From: Diprion similis
Taxonomy: Eukaryota > Arthropoda > Insecta > Hymenoptera > Diprionidae
Direction of reading: 5' to 3'
DNA length: 64,000 nt
NCBI RefSeq assembly: GCF_021155765.1
Contig: NC_060116.1
Coordinates: forward strand, 1,612,001 to 1,676,000
The notes below the pieces were generated by a model. The model did not search any database and was not told the DNA's origin. It saw only the letters and a list, made by a program, of their open reading frames with translations. Shown piece by piece: positions 12,432 to 23,726 of this stretch. The first letter of the stretch is position 1. Each line of letters begins with the position of its first letter. The translations under genes and the position numbers were made by a program.

Positions 12432-13149
12432 ATAACCCATACTTTTCCAACATCCGAAAGCTACACGCACTTCTTGAAATCAGCTATGCGGCGACAATAT
12501 TTCAAACTCCCCGCCATGGCTCCCCACCTACTCCAACGCGCTACGTTGTCAAGTCACGTATAGGTTATGCGAGAAAAGTTGGAAACGGTCACAAGTAGCT
12601 CAATTAAAATATATTTTACTAAGAAACGAATACCGCTTGCTATACTTTTCTTTGCAGGGAAATATTTATCATATTTTCATTTAATGATACGCAGTTTTTC
12701 ACGAAAATCGAAAGAAAAACACGAATGCTATGTCATAAAACATGCGTGTTCACATACGTCGGTATAGGGCTCGTATGTTAAAAGTTCAATTTTCAACAGC
12801 TAATATCTACAAATTTAGTGCCGCAAGGAGTATTGAAATTTTTCGTACGTATAAGGGACATCAATAAATATATATATTTCAATTTTCAAGAAAATTGTAA
12901 GAAAATGTGTTTTTTTGGGAACGTCCTTAATGAGAATATTGAGTTTGTACAGTGAAACACAAATTATACAACAGATTTTGAACGAATTATAATTCTTATT
13001 GAGCATATATTTAATAACTATGTATCACAATACCTATACTCGCATTACTCATGGCACATGAAGATAAGCTTAATTTATATCTTGAAATTACGAGGCGTTG
13101 GTTGCGAGCGTTTGATGACTATACATGCACGATTTTTACCAATACATGG

Positions 13150-13608
13150 TTTCTTTACTATCGTATCGAGTAAAGAATAATACTATAAACGAAGAATCAG
13201 GCGAAGAATCACAGTTGAGTATAGTATTAGGTAGGTAACTATAGCACATTATAAAATAAACCTGAGGTATCAACAGAACCTCTTCTAATAATCTGGCATA
13301 GAAAATTTAAAAATCCACAATGTAGTATAAATGAGTGAGATAGAAAGAGTTGAAAGTAAGTCCATATCAAGTAAAGATTGATACTATAAATAAAGAATAA
13401 TCGGGCGTGAACAATACGAAGGTAATATTTATATACTGTAACGGTTAAATATAATATTATGCAGGAAACTGTAGCTCGTTATAAAATAAACCTGAGGTAT
13501 TAACAGAATCTTTTCTAATAATCTGATATAGAAAATTTGAACATAGATAATTTTTCAATTTATAAAGGAGTATAAATAAAAGTAAGATAGGAAGAGTCAA
13601 AGGTAAGT
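13150..13608. repeat. Two imperfect tandem copies of about 240 bp
   Basis: The sequence ATAAAATAAACCTGAGGTAT occurs at 13251 and 13491, a 240-bp spacing, and the surrounding bases align over most of that period with substitutions. The repeat ends where the minus-strand pseudogene begins, so it may be the subterminal region of that unclassified transposon. Confidence 0.75.
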
Positions 13609-15738
13609 TAAACGAGTTGATAAGTCACACGTACAAAGCGTTTGTCGTCTGCCATGACATGAATGTTGCAGGCAACAAGTTCTTTCAAGTCTTGCTGCAA
13701 GATACAGCTATATTTATTGGTTAATTTAATTTCGAATGCGTAAACATGTTTCACAAAACGTAAGTTGTTAATACATGAAAGTATGAAATGCACTTCATGC
13801 ATTTCCTCCAGTAGTATGTACTTGATTTTTACCAATTCTGAGCAATCATTTTTTGCACCTGATACCAATACATTACCTGGTTTGTAGATAATGCCATTTA
13901 TGTTCACCCAGGGCACATTTAGGTATTTATCAGTAATTTTGAAACGAATGGGCAAAATATTTTTAAATAAATTGTAATCGTCCATGTCAATTATATCTGT
14001 TTCCCAACCACTATCCATATAGATGCGTTTCTAAAAACCTTTCTTGGCCATAAATCTACAATTTAAATGTAATTGATTTTTCAGAGCGAGGCTTTAAGAT
14101 ATATTCTTGCGTGACTTTGTCACTTTAGCATTCTGTTTGAAATTCTGGTGCCTGCCTTTATAACAAATAGTTGACATACCTTGCAAAGCTCTTTGAAAAT
14201 ATGCAGATACAAACGGTGATATTCAGCAACTAAAGTACGAAGTAAATTAGCATCTTCTTTACGCAATGATTGCGCCATAATCAAAGAAATAATCTCTCTA
14301 AGAATAACATACAGTTGCCATACTTCATTGTCAATAGGGACAAGATCACCAATCATAAGGCCGAAATTGTAAACAAAGCATAACATTTCAGATGCTGAAA
14401 ACATTATGACCCCATTTTTCGATGCGTCAGATGTAATTGACGGTGGAGTATTCCTAAGCATAGCATTTCTATAGTCGAAATATCTGATTCTGTCATTTAA
14501 CAGCTCCAGAGAAAATGATTTATCAATGTTTGTCAATATGTTACAAGTTTTAGCCATATCGTACCGACACACTCCGTCTAGGTAATCATGCGAAAAATCA
14601 CACGTAGGACTATCTATGAGGTGATAACTTGGAATCTCATGAAAAACGCATTTTTGTTTTATTCCGTATTCGCATTGCAATAAATCGTCTGCACAATTTT
14701 TTTTTTTTGTGCAAATCATATCGATATCTTCAAATAGTTGGCTATGAAGTGTATTTTTATCAATTTGGCAAAACCTACATGCATAATTTGCGTTAAAACT
14801 TTCAAGAAAGCCTCAAATGGCATGCAGCTCAAGATTATTACCCAATATTCGGGTTGAAACAAAGTAAATCTGCTTCTTTTCATTATCTACTTCAACAATT
14901 ATGCCGTCTTTCTCAAACCGAATTGACTTATGTATAATTTTTCTGAATATGTTCGAATTACCAAATGTTTGGTGATCTTGTATGTTGTGTAATTGGGCTA
15001 GAAAGATATTTTCGAGCATTGAACTGTATTGAGGGGCTACAACACTTAGATGCGAGAGTAAAATAGACTGTACCAAGCTTGTTAACGTCTTCATGGGTGC
15101 CGAGTGGATTATTAACCTCAAAGTCGTCGAAGTATATTGTTATTAGTAGAACTACCTTATTATCACTATGAAACTTTCGCTCAATTTCAATCCACAATTC
15201 TGCATGTACAGAAGAAAATATTTTCGTTTCATGTTTCAGCTGGTTGATGAAGGCGATAATGTCAGCAAAAACGTTACGCAACCCTAAATTTTTTTTTAAA
15301 ACTTCACCCATTGGTACGAACTGTCCATCCAAGTCAACTACGTTCATTATATTAGTTTCTTTGTTAGCTTTGGATCAAGTAAAGTGTCAATGACGAATCG
15401 AACCGGCTTGATTGAAGTATCAGAAATATTGAAAAACTTAAACCTCTAGTGCTCAATTTTTAAATTTTTGGAAGCATTAATGAGAAAATCAAACATTTGA
15501 TTTATGTCGTCAGTGTTGCATGGCTTAGAATTATATTTTTGTTTCATGATTTGTATGTAACCCAAAGATAATAATTCGTCGACATTTTCAATAATGTCTT
15601 GTACTACAGCTCCGGAAAGGAAATTATTGGTGTCAAGTTTATGTGCAAAAAAAAAAAAAAAAAAAAAAAAAACAGCCACCGCAAACCAATTCTTGAAACT
15701 CTTTGACTGAAATACATCGTTCACTATCGTCTGGGTTA
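13608..15738 (-). pseudogene. Unclassified transposon-associated protein, C-terminal part (broken)
   Basis: Minus-strand frames at 15446-15738, 14958-15347, 14813-15121, 14120-14815 and 13608-14018 read as successive parts of one protein. Visible blocks are a YFDDFEVNNPLG motif (about 15110-15145), LENIFLAQLHN, a CRFCQ cysteine pair near 14775, and GLMIGDLVP with DNEVWQLY near 14330. This block order recurs in uncharacterised proteins spread widely in insect and other animal genomes, probably from a DNA transposon; I cannot name the superfamily or activity. There are frameshifts near 15045, between 14120 and 14018 and around 15400, and an A24 run at 15649-15672 interrupts the N-terminal side. 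The gene is cut at 15739 by the Penelope insertion and continues at 20447. Confidence 0.6.
15649..15672. repeat. Homopolymer A24
   Basis: Twenty-four consecutive A residues on the plus strand inside the minus-strand pseudogene. It could be a remnant of a retro-insertion tail or simple expansion; no target duplication was recognised around it. Confidence 0.95.
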
Positions 15739-16437
15739 TTAATATTTGATGTTGAATAGAATCTAGGATATGTAGGCCAATCATTAACAACAACCAGTTG
15801 ATGTCAACGTTTCGACTCTGTGATTTAAGTCATCTTCAGGACCGAATATTTACCAATTCATCTGCAGAACAGAATCCAAATTTACAACCTGACTTGCACA
15901 TGTCGCAAAGTCCAGAAAATAAAAATAAACGTGTGTATGCGACTAACCTTGACACATTATAAATAGCTTATCACAGTGGTTCAAATAAGCTTCGATATTT
16001 TAAAAAAGGACGGACAATTTGGATGGGTATACCCATCATCTAGAACAAATTACAAAAATTATACAACGATCAGGGAAAGCTCATGTTACAATTGAAGAGA
16101 GCCAACTAACCTTATTTACAATGCATAGAATTTTAGGAAAGGAACAGGACGTCAGCCAATATTAATCGAGCCAGTTAATCTCTTTAGTCTTTTCTTCCGG
16201 ATCTCCCACCTCTCCATTAGGATTGCTTTAGTTTTTAAAGATCAAAACAAACGTAATACACGACACGTGTAAGCAGCAAAGAGGATCAAACAGGAAGACC
16301 TAAGCCGGAACCGTCTCTAGATCATGAATCGATATTAATGGAGATGCGACCATCGGAAGACAAAGATGGTGTAAACGACGAAACTACAATTAAATATTAC
16401 GCGTCGGTAACTGACCTAAACCCAATCGGTAACGTAA

Positions 16438-18550
16438 CTACCTCCTAGAGTTAGAAATTAGTTTAACATAAACATCGCTCAAATGTTCAATGTCCTGTCT
16501 CAAATTAATGGAAGTGACACTGCTCACAATATTACACATTTCAAGCAACAACCGATTATAATATCTAGGTTCAATATGCAAAATTTTAACATTATCAAAA
16601 TCGAATTGGTGTTGTAAATTTAAGGCATGTTTTGTCAGTGCTGTTTGGTGGTCCTCACTGTCTTTACAGTTGTTTTTGTGTTCATTTAACCTAGTGTTTA
16701 AACACCGGCTTGACTGTCCAATATAAGGTTTGCCACAATCTATACAAGAGATCTTATATACCTTATTAGATTGTTTATCAAAAGGAAGACTGTCTTTACC
16801 AGAGTCAAACCACCTACGCAGATCATTCACATTTTTGCCTACAAATCTAACATTATATTTTTTGAAAGTTCTATTTAAGTTTTCAAACAGCCCTGCAACA
16901 TACGGAATAGAAATAAAGGTTTGGATGTTATTATTTTCTCCCAAATTTGGTGTACTGTTAGTGTCAGAATGTGATATTTGTGAAACTCTTCTACTGATTA
17001 CTTTGTGTAATAAGCCAGGCGGATAGTCATTCTTTATAAGCACATCAGAGATTAAATTTAGATTGCTGGTATGGTAACACTCATTCGACAAATTGATAGC
17101 TCTATCCACCAAGTTGATGATCGTGCCAATTTTATATGATCGTGGATAATGTGACTTAAAATTAAGGTAACGTTGTGACCAGGTAGGCTTTTGAAACCAA
17201 TTAGTAGCAATGGTAGAAGAATCGTTGATGATAGTTATGTCAAGAAAATTAATTGTGTTATTCAGTTCAGTCTCTACGGTAAATTTTAATCGAGGGTGGA
17301 ACCCATTAAAAGTGTTAAGTAATAAGTCAACAGACTGTGTAGGCACTGCAGTTAAAATGTCATCGACATATCGATAATAAATCGGCAAAGTGAATGGAAG
17401 TTTTTTGATACAACACGATTCTAACTCATCCATAACTATATCAGCTAATATTGGGGATAGGGGGGAACCCATCGGTAAACCAAAGGTTCGCGAGTAAATC
17501 GAGTCATTGAACTTGAATATCGAGGCATCAAAACAAATGTTCAACGCAGTTAACATTTGGTCTAAAGGAATCGGTATGCTCGATTTTAAATTATCCCAAC
17601 GTTTTTCGATTGCGTCGATAGCCAAGTCCAATGGGATATTTGTGAACAACGATACAACATCGAGAGACACGAGAATATAATTAGATGGTATTACCTGACC
17701 TCTAATGATGTTAACTAAATCAAAACTATCTTTAATATATGAAGCCGGTCTAGTTAGACCAATTTTTATCCAGGAATTGAGAGTTTTTGAAAGTTTATAT
17801 GTTGGGCTATTAATAAAGGAAACAATAATGCGAACTGGCACTTCGGGTTTATGTATTTTTGGTAAGCCGTAAGCTCCAGCAGGCACACTATTATTTCTAT
17901 AAATTGAGCGTTTAAGTTGAGATGAAATAAACTTTTTTTGTACTCAAGCGTTCGCAAGATTGTTAACTCGAAGTTGTAACGTGTACACAAGGTTATGCTT
18001 TACTATTTTGTAAGTCTTGACATCCGAGAGTTGACATTTTCGTTAGATAACCATTACGGTTGATGCAAACTGTGGCATTGCCCTTGTCCGCTTTGAGAAA
18101 CAATAGCTCAGGATGAGACACCCTAAAGTCTCTAATGGATATTATAATCTCACTATTGAAAGTACCTGTCACTTGAGGGTTACGTTTGAAATTTTTGATT
18201 TTGCTAGCGTAATCAATTCTTGCCTGATTCCGGAGTTCGGAAGGAATTTCTTGCGTACAAGCTTCAAAATCAGAAATGAGCTTAGCCATAGGGATAAAGT
18301 CATTTTTGATAGGTAATCCATGTTTTGGACCCAAATTAATCATGTCAGTCACTTCTATCAGTATCTCAAGGTCAGTAAGATTTACAAGCCATTTCGATTC
18401 ATCCACAAACCCTAGTTTGGGGTTTTGTATTTTTCGGTTACCACCTGATAGGCTGTCAATTTTTTTGCGGTTAGACGTTTTAATTTTTAAAAACAACTTC
18501 TCTAACTTATAATTTTGCATATTGAGAAAACTATTGGACATATCGACCGG
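16438..18550 (-). pseudogene. Penelope-like RT with GIY-YIG endonuclease (longer copy)
   Basis: This is a reverse transcriptase of the Penelope group. The N-terminal part (about 18030-18530) includes LFLKADKGNATVCINRNGYL. Then come GAYGLPKIHKP, LVSLDVVSLFTNIP, FGLPMGSPLSP and the catalytic YRYVDD. A C-terminal GIY-YIG nuclease domain follows, with YKISCIDCGKPYIGQ and LNTRLNEHK. In a working element the nuclease nicks the target and the RT copies the RNA at the nick. A one-base frameshift near 18030 and an in-frame TGA at 17944-17946 (probably a former Trp codon) break the N-terminal third, while the 16438-17886 frame is open and keeps the RT and nuclease motifs. The start is not certain because the 5' end meets the inverted copy. 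Confidence 0.85.
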
Positions 18551-19715
18551 ACGTTGGGATAATTTAAAATCGAGCATACCGATTCCTTTAGACCAAATGT
18601 TAACTGCGTTGAACATTTGTTTTGATGCCTCGATATTCAAGTTCAATGACTCGATTTACTCGCAAACCTTTGGTTTACCGATGGGTTCCCCCCTATCCCC
18701 AATATTAGCTGATATAGTTATGGATGAGTTAGAATCGTGTTGTATCAAAAAACTTCCATTCACTTTGCCGATTTATTATCGATATGTCGATGACATTTTA
18801 ACTGCAGTGCCTACACAGTCTGTTGACTTATTACTTAACACTTTTAATGGGTTCCACCCTCGATTAAAATTTACCGTAGAGACTGAACTGAATAACACAA
18901 TTAATTTTCTTGACATAACTATCATCAACGATTCTTCTACCATTGCTACTAATTGGTTTCAAAAGCCTACCTGGTCACAACGTTACCTTAATTTTAAGTC
19001 ACATTATCCACGATCATATAAAATTGGCACGATCATCAACTTGGTGGATAGAGCTATCAATTTGTCGAATGAGTGTTACCATACCAGCAATCTAAATTTA
19101 ATCTCTGATGTGCTTATAAAGAATGACTATCCGCCTGGCTTATTACACAAAGTAATCAGTAGAAGAGTTTCACAAATATCACATTCTGACACTAACAGTA
19201 CACCAAATTTGGGAGAAAATAATAACATCCAAACCTTTATTTCTATTCCGTATGTTGCAGGGCTGTTTGAAAACTTAAATAGAACTTTCAAAAAATATAA
19301 TGTTAGATTTGTAGGCAAAAATGTGAATGATCTGCGTAGGTGGTTTGACTCTGGTAAAGACAGTCTTCCTTTTGATAAACAATCTAATAAGGTATATAAG
19401 ATCTCTTGTATAGATTGTGGCAAACCTTATATTGGACAGTCAAGCCGGTGTTTAAACACTAGGTTAAATGAACACAAAAACAACTGTAAAGACAGTGAGG
19501 ACCACCAAACAGCACTGACAAAACATGCCTTAAATTTACAACACCAATTCGATTTTGATAATGTTAAAATTTTGCATATTGAACCTAGATATTATAATCG
19601 GTTGTTGCTTGAAATGTGTAATATTGTGAGCAGTGTCACTTCCATTAATTTGAGACAGGACATTGAACATTTGAGCGATGTTTATGTTAAACTAATTTCT
19701 AACTCTAGGAGGTAG
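18551..19715 (+). pseudogene. Penelope-like RT/GIY-YIG, 5'-truncated inverted copy
   Basis: From the junction at 18551 the plus strand repeats the C-terminal 388 or so residues of the minus copy. The two proteins are identical apart from one Arg/Gln difference just before FGLPMGSP. RT motifs from GLPMGSPLSP and YVDD onward and the whole GIY-YIG domain are present. The upstream N-terminal half, including the palm segment with LVSLDVV, is missing, so it could not act alone. The frame opens at 18522 only because adjacent sequence happens to be open. The high identity implies that both copies arose in one insertion or that conversion keeps them alike. Confidence 0.85.
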
Positions 19716-20446
19716 TTACGTTACCGATTGGGTTTAGGTCAGTTACCGACGCGTAATATTTAATTGTAGTTTCGTCGTTTACACCATCTTTGTCTTCCGA
19801 TGGTCGCATCTCCATTAATATCGATTCATGATCTAGAGACGGTTCCGGCTTAGGTCTTCCTGTTTGATCCTCTTTGCTGCTTACACGTGTCGTGTATTAC
19901 GTTTGTTTTGATCTTTAAAAACTAAAGCAATCCTAATGGAGAGGTGGGAGATCCGGAAGAAAAGACTAAAGAGATTAACTGGCTCGATTAATATTGGCTG
20001 ACGTCCTGTTCCTTTCCTAAAATTCTATGCATTGTAAATAAGGTTAGTTGGCTCTCTTCAATTGTAACATGAGCTTTCCCTGATCGTTGTATAATTTTTG
20101 TAATTTGTTCTAGATGATGGGTATACCCATCCAAATTGTCCGTCCTTTTTTAAAATATCGAAGCTTATTTGAACCACTGTGATAAGCTATTTATAATGTG
20201 TCAAGGTTAGTCGCATACACACGTTTATTTTTATTTTCTGGACTTTGCGACATGTGCAAGTCAGGTTGTAAATTTGGATTCTGTTCTGCAGATGAATTGG
20301 TAAATATTCGGTCCTGAAGACGACTCAAATCACAGAGTCGAAACGTTGACATCAACTGGTTGCTGTTAATGATTGGCCAACATATCCAAGATTCTATTCA
20401 ACATATCATACGGAGGTCAAGACTACTTTTTGCGTTAATATTTGAT

Positions 20447-20610
20447 ATTATCGGTTGAGTGTTAGAAAAGTCAGCTAACTCGGCACTGTTAAATGACAGA
20501 AGTTCAATTAAATCATTGCGTCCACCTAAGGATGGTGAACTCGAAGGCTTTGGGTGACTTCATTTTGAATGTTATAAAGATAACTGCACGGATTGTTTGA
20601 GCAACATTTC
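20447..20610 (-). pseudogene. N-terminal part of the same unclassified transposon protein
   Basis: Reading the minus strand leftwards from about 20550 gives an open frame with PSSSPSLGGRNDLIELL and SAELADFSNTQPIISNI that ends at the 12-bp target duplication. If the Penelope element and one duplication copy are removed, it runs in frame into NINNPDDSERC and ISVKEFQELV on the other side (below 15738). A cysteine pair (KCCSNNPC) lies just upstream near 20590-20609 in a shifted frame. This links the two flanks as one gene split by the insertion. Its upstream end is not seen because the giant palindrome starts at about 20735. Confidence 0.6.
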
Positions 20611-20949
20611 ACAGGCAATGTTACGGTACGTAATCTACGCGATGTTGTTGCAACTTTGTCTAGAAATCATCGTATCTTGTTCGGGCTGTTTCGACTCTGC
20701 TCGGGCATTCTCGTCACTGCAGCGAGACGAACTTAACGGCATGTAGCAGTCCAACCCTGACCGACCGAGCAGACTCATTCTTTTTCTTTCTATAATGATT
20801 AAACAAACAAACGGATAGGGTTGAAATTTGGACGGCGCATAGCTCTTTCGTACCGGAATCGAGCAAGGTTACTCATATCCCGAAAATCGTGAGAAAAAAT
20901 TGGTGGTTTTTTGACACGTGTTACTATTTCCACATCTCCTGCATTTCAG

Positions 20950-22205
20950 GAACCAAAAAGCGCAAAGCTGAGGTACCTTCTGCCATTCTGCGAAGAATAA
21001 GGAGTAAAATGAGCCATCGTAAGACTGTTTTCATGCAATATTGTGACCAGGCTATGAGAACTAGTGATTACAATAATTTCGTAAGTAAAAGATGCTTTCG
21101 CGATCAGCTGGGCACGCGGACGGTACAGCTGAGCGTTCCTCGGTTGGCGTAGTCACCGCAGCACGAAGTGCCGCTTGCGTAACAATGGGCCCTGTGGCAG
21201 CTCGCCCAGGAGCGTAGTTATTTAATCGGCTCAAGGTCAGTGGCATTTACGAATATCGCTGAATATGACTACGGGAATTTTTAACCCGAGATATAAAAGA
21301 TTCGCTTCAAGGTATAATACGGTTCCGGGGATAATACGATCAATGTAAATGTGATTCATGATGCCCCTCGGAAACTTCGACTACGTGAAAACGACGTTCC
21401 AATAAGCACGGAAGCTACTGAATGCAACGGTAAGTAGTAAAATCGTCTGAATAATGAATGGATACATCTTTTCTTGTGGGTCTTTCAGAAAAGAATAGAC
21501 TACAGAAATTATGTAACGAATCTCAACGAATCAATTTTACCAGACTCCGAATTATAAGTTGAAATTCGTAGTTGGCCCGTTTGTATCATTCTACATAACA
21601 GAAATTGCTACATTACATATTTCACTCTATTGGTCTCATGCTTGATTTTACAGAATCATATACCGGGACAATCTCTAGAAACTATACAAGAATTGCGCAT
21701 GCGCGAATTTAAATCCGCCGTTCGTGCAGTCTGGCCACCCCGAGACTCTGCTGTTGAACTCTTTTTCTGTCGGCCATATAGTTCACATGCATTTCTGAGG
21801 TAAGAATCTCAAATAATTGAGATAGTCATGCGGAAAGGCTTGGGAAGCATTTGTTATTGAAAATTGATTGTTCAAAGGACGGTCGGAATTTGATGCTAAT
21901 GCTCTTTGAAAATTCGTCCTATTCGATTGAAACAAGAAATATGTTCAAATGTTGGGTGCTTAGCAGAAACGAAGCAGGTAAGTGGGGACAATTTATTCAA
22001 TCATTTTCATTACTTCATACATTGAGAATACCAATAACATTGTTTTCTTTCAACAGAAAATACAGCCAAAATAATAGCATCTCTGCTGTTCGCTGATGTC
22101 TTCTCTTCCCATTCAATTCATGACACATGCAGAGATCATCGGCCACTTTTGTTGGTTGGCAAAGGAAGTTGTAGATCTTACGGTTTCTTTCGATTTCAAA
22201 TCTAA
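20950..22205 (+). CDS. Exon-like segments of an unknown spliced gene (left arm)
   Basis: Several open segments have good splice borders. 20950-21080 follows an acceptor (TTTCAG) and ends before GTAAGT. A frame ends at about 21431 before GTAAGT. 21654-21799 lies between TTTTACAG and GTAAGA and is open for about 48 residues (NHIPGQSLETIQELRMREF...). 21878-21977 ends before GTAAGT. The 79-bp intron 21978-22056 joins it in frame to 22057-22205, which ends with TAA. I do not recognise the protein. Phases do not join across all segments, so either some exons are missed or the gene is broken. It may be cargo of the mobile element or captured host sequence. The same segments are mirrored in the other arm. 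Confidence 0.3.
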
Positions 22206-23726
22206 TCTAAAAAAATCTAATCCGAAGAGTGAAACTCAGAAGCATTCTGTGACACCAGTGAAAAATCAACATTTTCAAAATGTGCCTCAGTGTCACAATT
22301 AACTTTGAGGATAATCATGTTTCAGAGTAACGTTCAGAACATTCATATGAGAATATTGCCTCATCGGATTCAACATTGTACCTCTTGTTCCTTTGAAACA
22401 AATGAATATCTAATTTTCAACGAGGTTTATGAAAATATTCACTTAAACCTGAATCCAATATAATATCTTGTTCATAGTGCTCTGAACATCATCCAGTAAC
22501 ATGAATATCCGGAAGGAATCCCTCTGTCGCAGAAACCGTTATAAAGTTTTTTGTTTTCAACTTGTGCCAGTAGATAACTTTTGCATTGCAGATTCCATTT
22601 CCAATCTCAGGAAATGAGATTTTTTGTTTCGAACAGTGTTAACATGGGATGCAGAATTAATTGTAATAAATGGAGATTTACAAACTTTCAGTTTCCGTGA
22701 AGGACCATTGTAAGAGTATAAAATTGAATCTGATTTCAAGCTATCAATAAGTTACCGGATAACTCCCTAATAAAGATTTATCATGAAAAAGTTAGCCTGC
22801 AAGTAAGTCCTATTGTGAACGATGTGATCATTCGTGACGTGTACTAGTAAGTAAATGCATTCCTTAGACCTTGCTGGGATTGAACGAGGCTCAAGCACGG
22901 ATGATAGCTGCAACTTGCTAGAGTGGGTAAGATATGAGAGTTCTGGATTCTAGTTCGAATTTCCGCCACCAGCCCCCCTATTCCTACAGGCCGGGGCGAC
23001 TGCGGCGCCGCTAGGGTGGAGGGCGGGGGGGGGGGGGGGGAGCGTAGGTGGCGGAGGGGGCATTCCTGTCGAATCTTGTTCGACGGCGGGAGGCTCTAAG
23101 TTAGATAACGCTAGACCACTTGAAAAAATTCCTGGAAATGCTGCCTCTCAGCACATGCCGATAATAAACGCAGTGAGATAGGGACACGAGGAGAAAATTA
23201 AAACCATGCCAGAATATTCGGAAATGTGCTTATGCACCATTATGAACCGTCGCAAAAACCTTATGCAGAAATTTATCAAGCGGTTCAGTCTTGGCTAATC
23301 GTCGCAGAGTCGGATTCTCACCATCTGGGTGCAATAATTACTGACTGCTGCTACGTTTTCTCAAAAGGCTTTTCCCAAACAACTCTTTTCGTCAGGTCCT
23401 GTAAACATAAATCACCCGGTCAAGAGTTAGGGATCAGAATTCATCTCTATGCCGCTCGAAGCCATTCTTCGCCAGCCGATTCTCTCACGGTGTATCTTTA
23501 AAGTTTTTTTTACTGATAGGGGAGGGATGGGCGTGTGCAGGCTCAGACGTGGTTGACCACAATTTTTATCTTGGAAGCTGCTGCTGCAGAACGCGGAGAC
23601 ACCCCCCCCCCTTCCTCCTTCCCGATCCTTCGACATAAGGGCAACACATCCATTGCAGCTTCATCAGTCTTACACAACACGTGAAAGTGAAAAGTTCAGA
23701 ATATCATCATCACCAACGTCAAAGTC
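22206..23726. other. Non-coding part of left arm with GC-rich patch and homopolymers
   Basis: No protein family was recognised. A GC-rich patch at about 22970-23100 includes a 16-base G run (19 C in the other arm) and a degenerate inverted pair built on CCGCCACC/GGTGGCGG. It sits after GAGAGTTCTGG, which recalls the TIR of the 741-979 MITE (AGAGTTCTGG) and may mark an older relative. A C10 run lies near 23602. The mirror is 37150-38674. Confidence 0.4.

Larger units (their letters stand above)
8873..12926 (+). mobile_element. Kolobok-like DNA transposon, full length (4,054 bp)
   Basis: The ends are 13-bp perfect inverted repeats, GGACGTTCCCAAA at 8873 and its complement ending at 12926. They are flanked by TTAA at 8869-8872 and 12927-12930. 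A TTAA duplication is known for the piggyBac and Kolobok superfamilies. The encoded protein has a Mutator-like transposase domain of the kind seen in many insect and cnidarian elements and no piggyBac signature, so Kolobok is preferred. Both ends are present, but the single gene is broken (see 9103-12148). A roughly 189-bp piece at the 3' end of the gene is duplicated. Confidence 0.75.
15751..20434. mobile_element. Penelope-like retroelement, inverted pair with 12-bp target duplication
   Basis: Two copies lie 5' end to 5' end. The minus copy spans 15751 to about 18550 and the 5'-truncated plus copy spans 18551-20402. The shared part is a near-perfect inverted repeat (15751-17602 against 18551-20402; mirror coordinates always sum to 36153, so there are no net indels). 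The single-copy middle is 17603-18550. TTAATATTTGAT flanks the whole at 15739-15750 and 20435-20446, showing one insertion event. An extra 32 bp (20403-20434) sits between the right arm and the duplication. Inverted or tandem partial copies are typical of Penelope-like elements. It interrupts the unclassified transposon gene. Confidence 0.9.
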
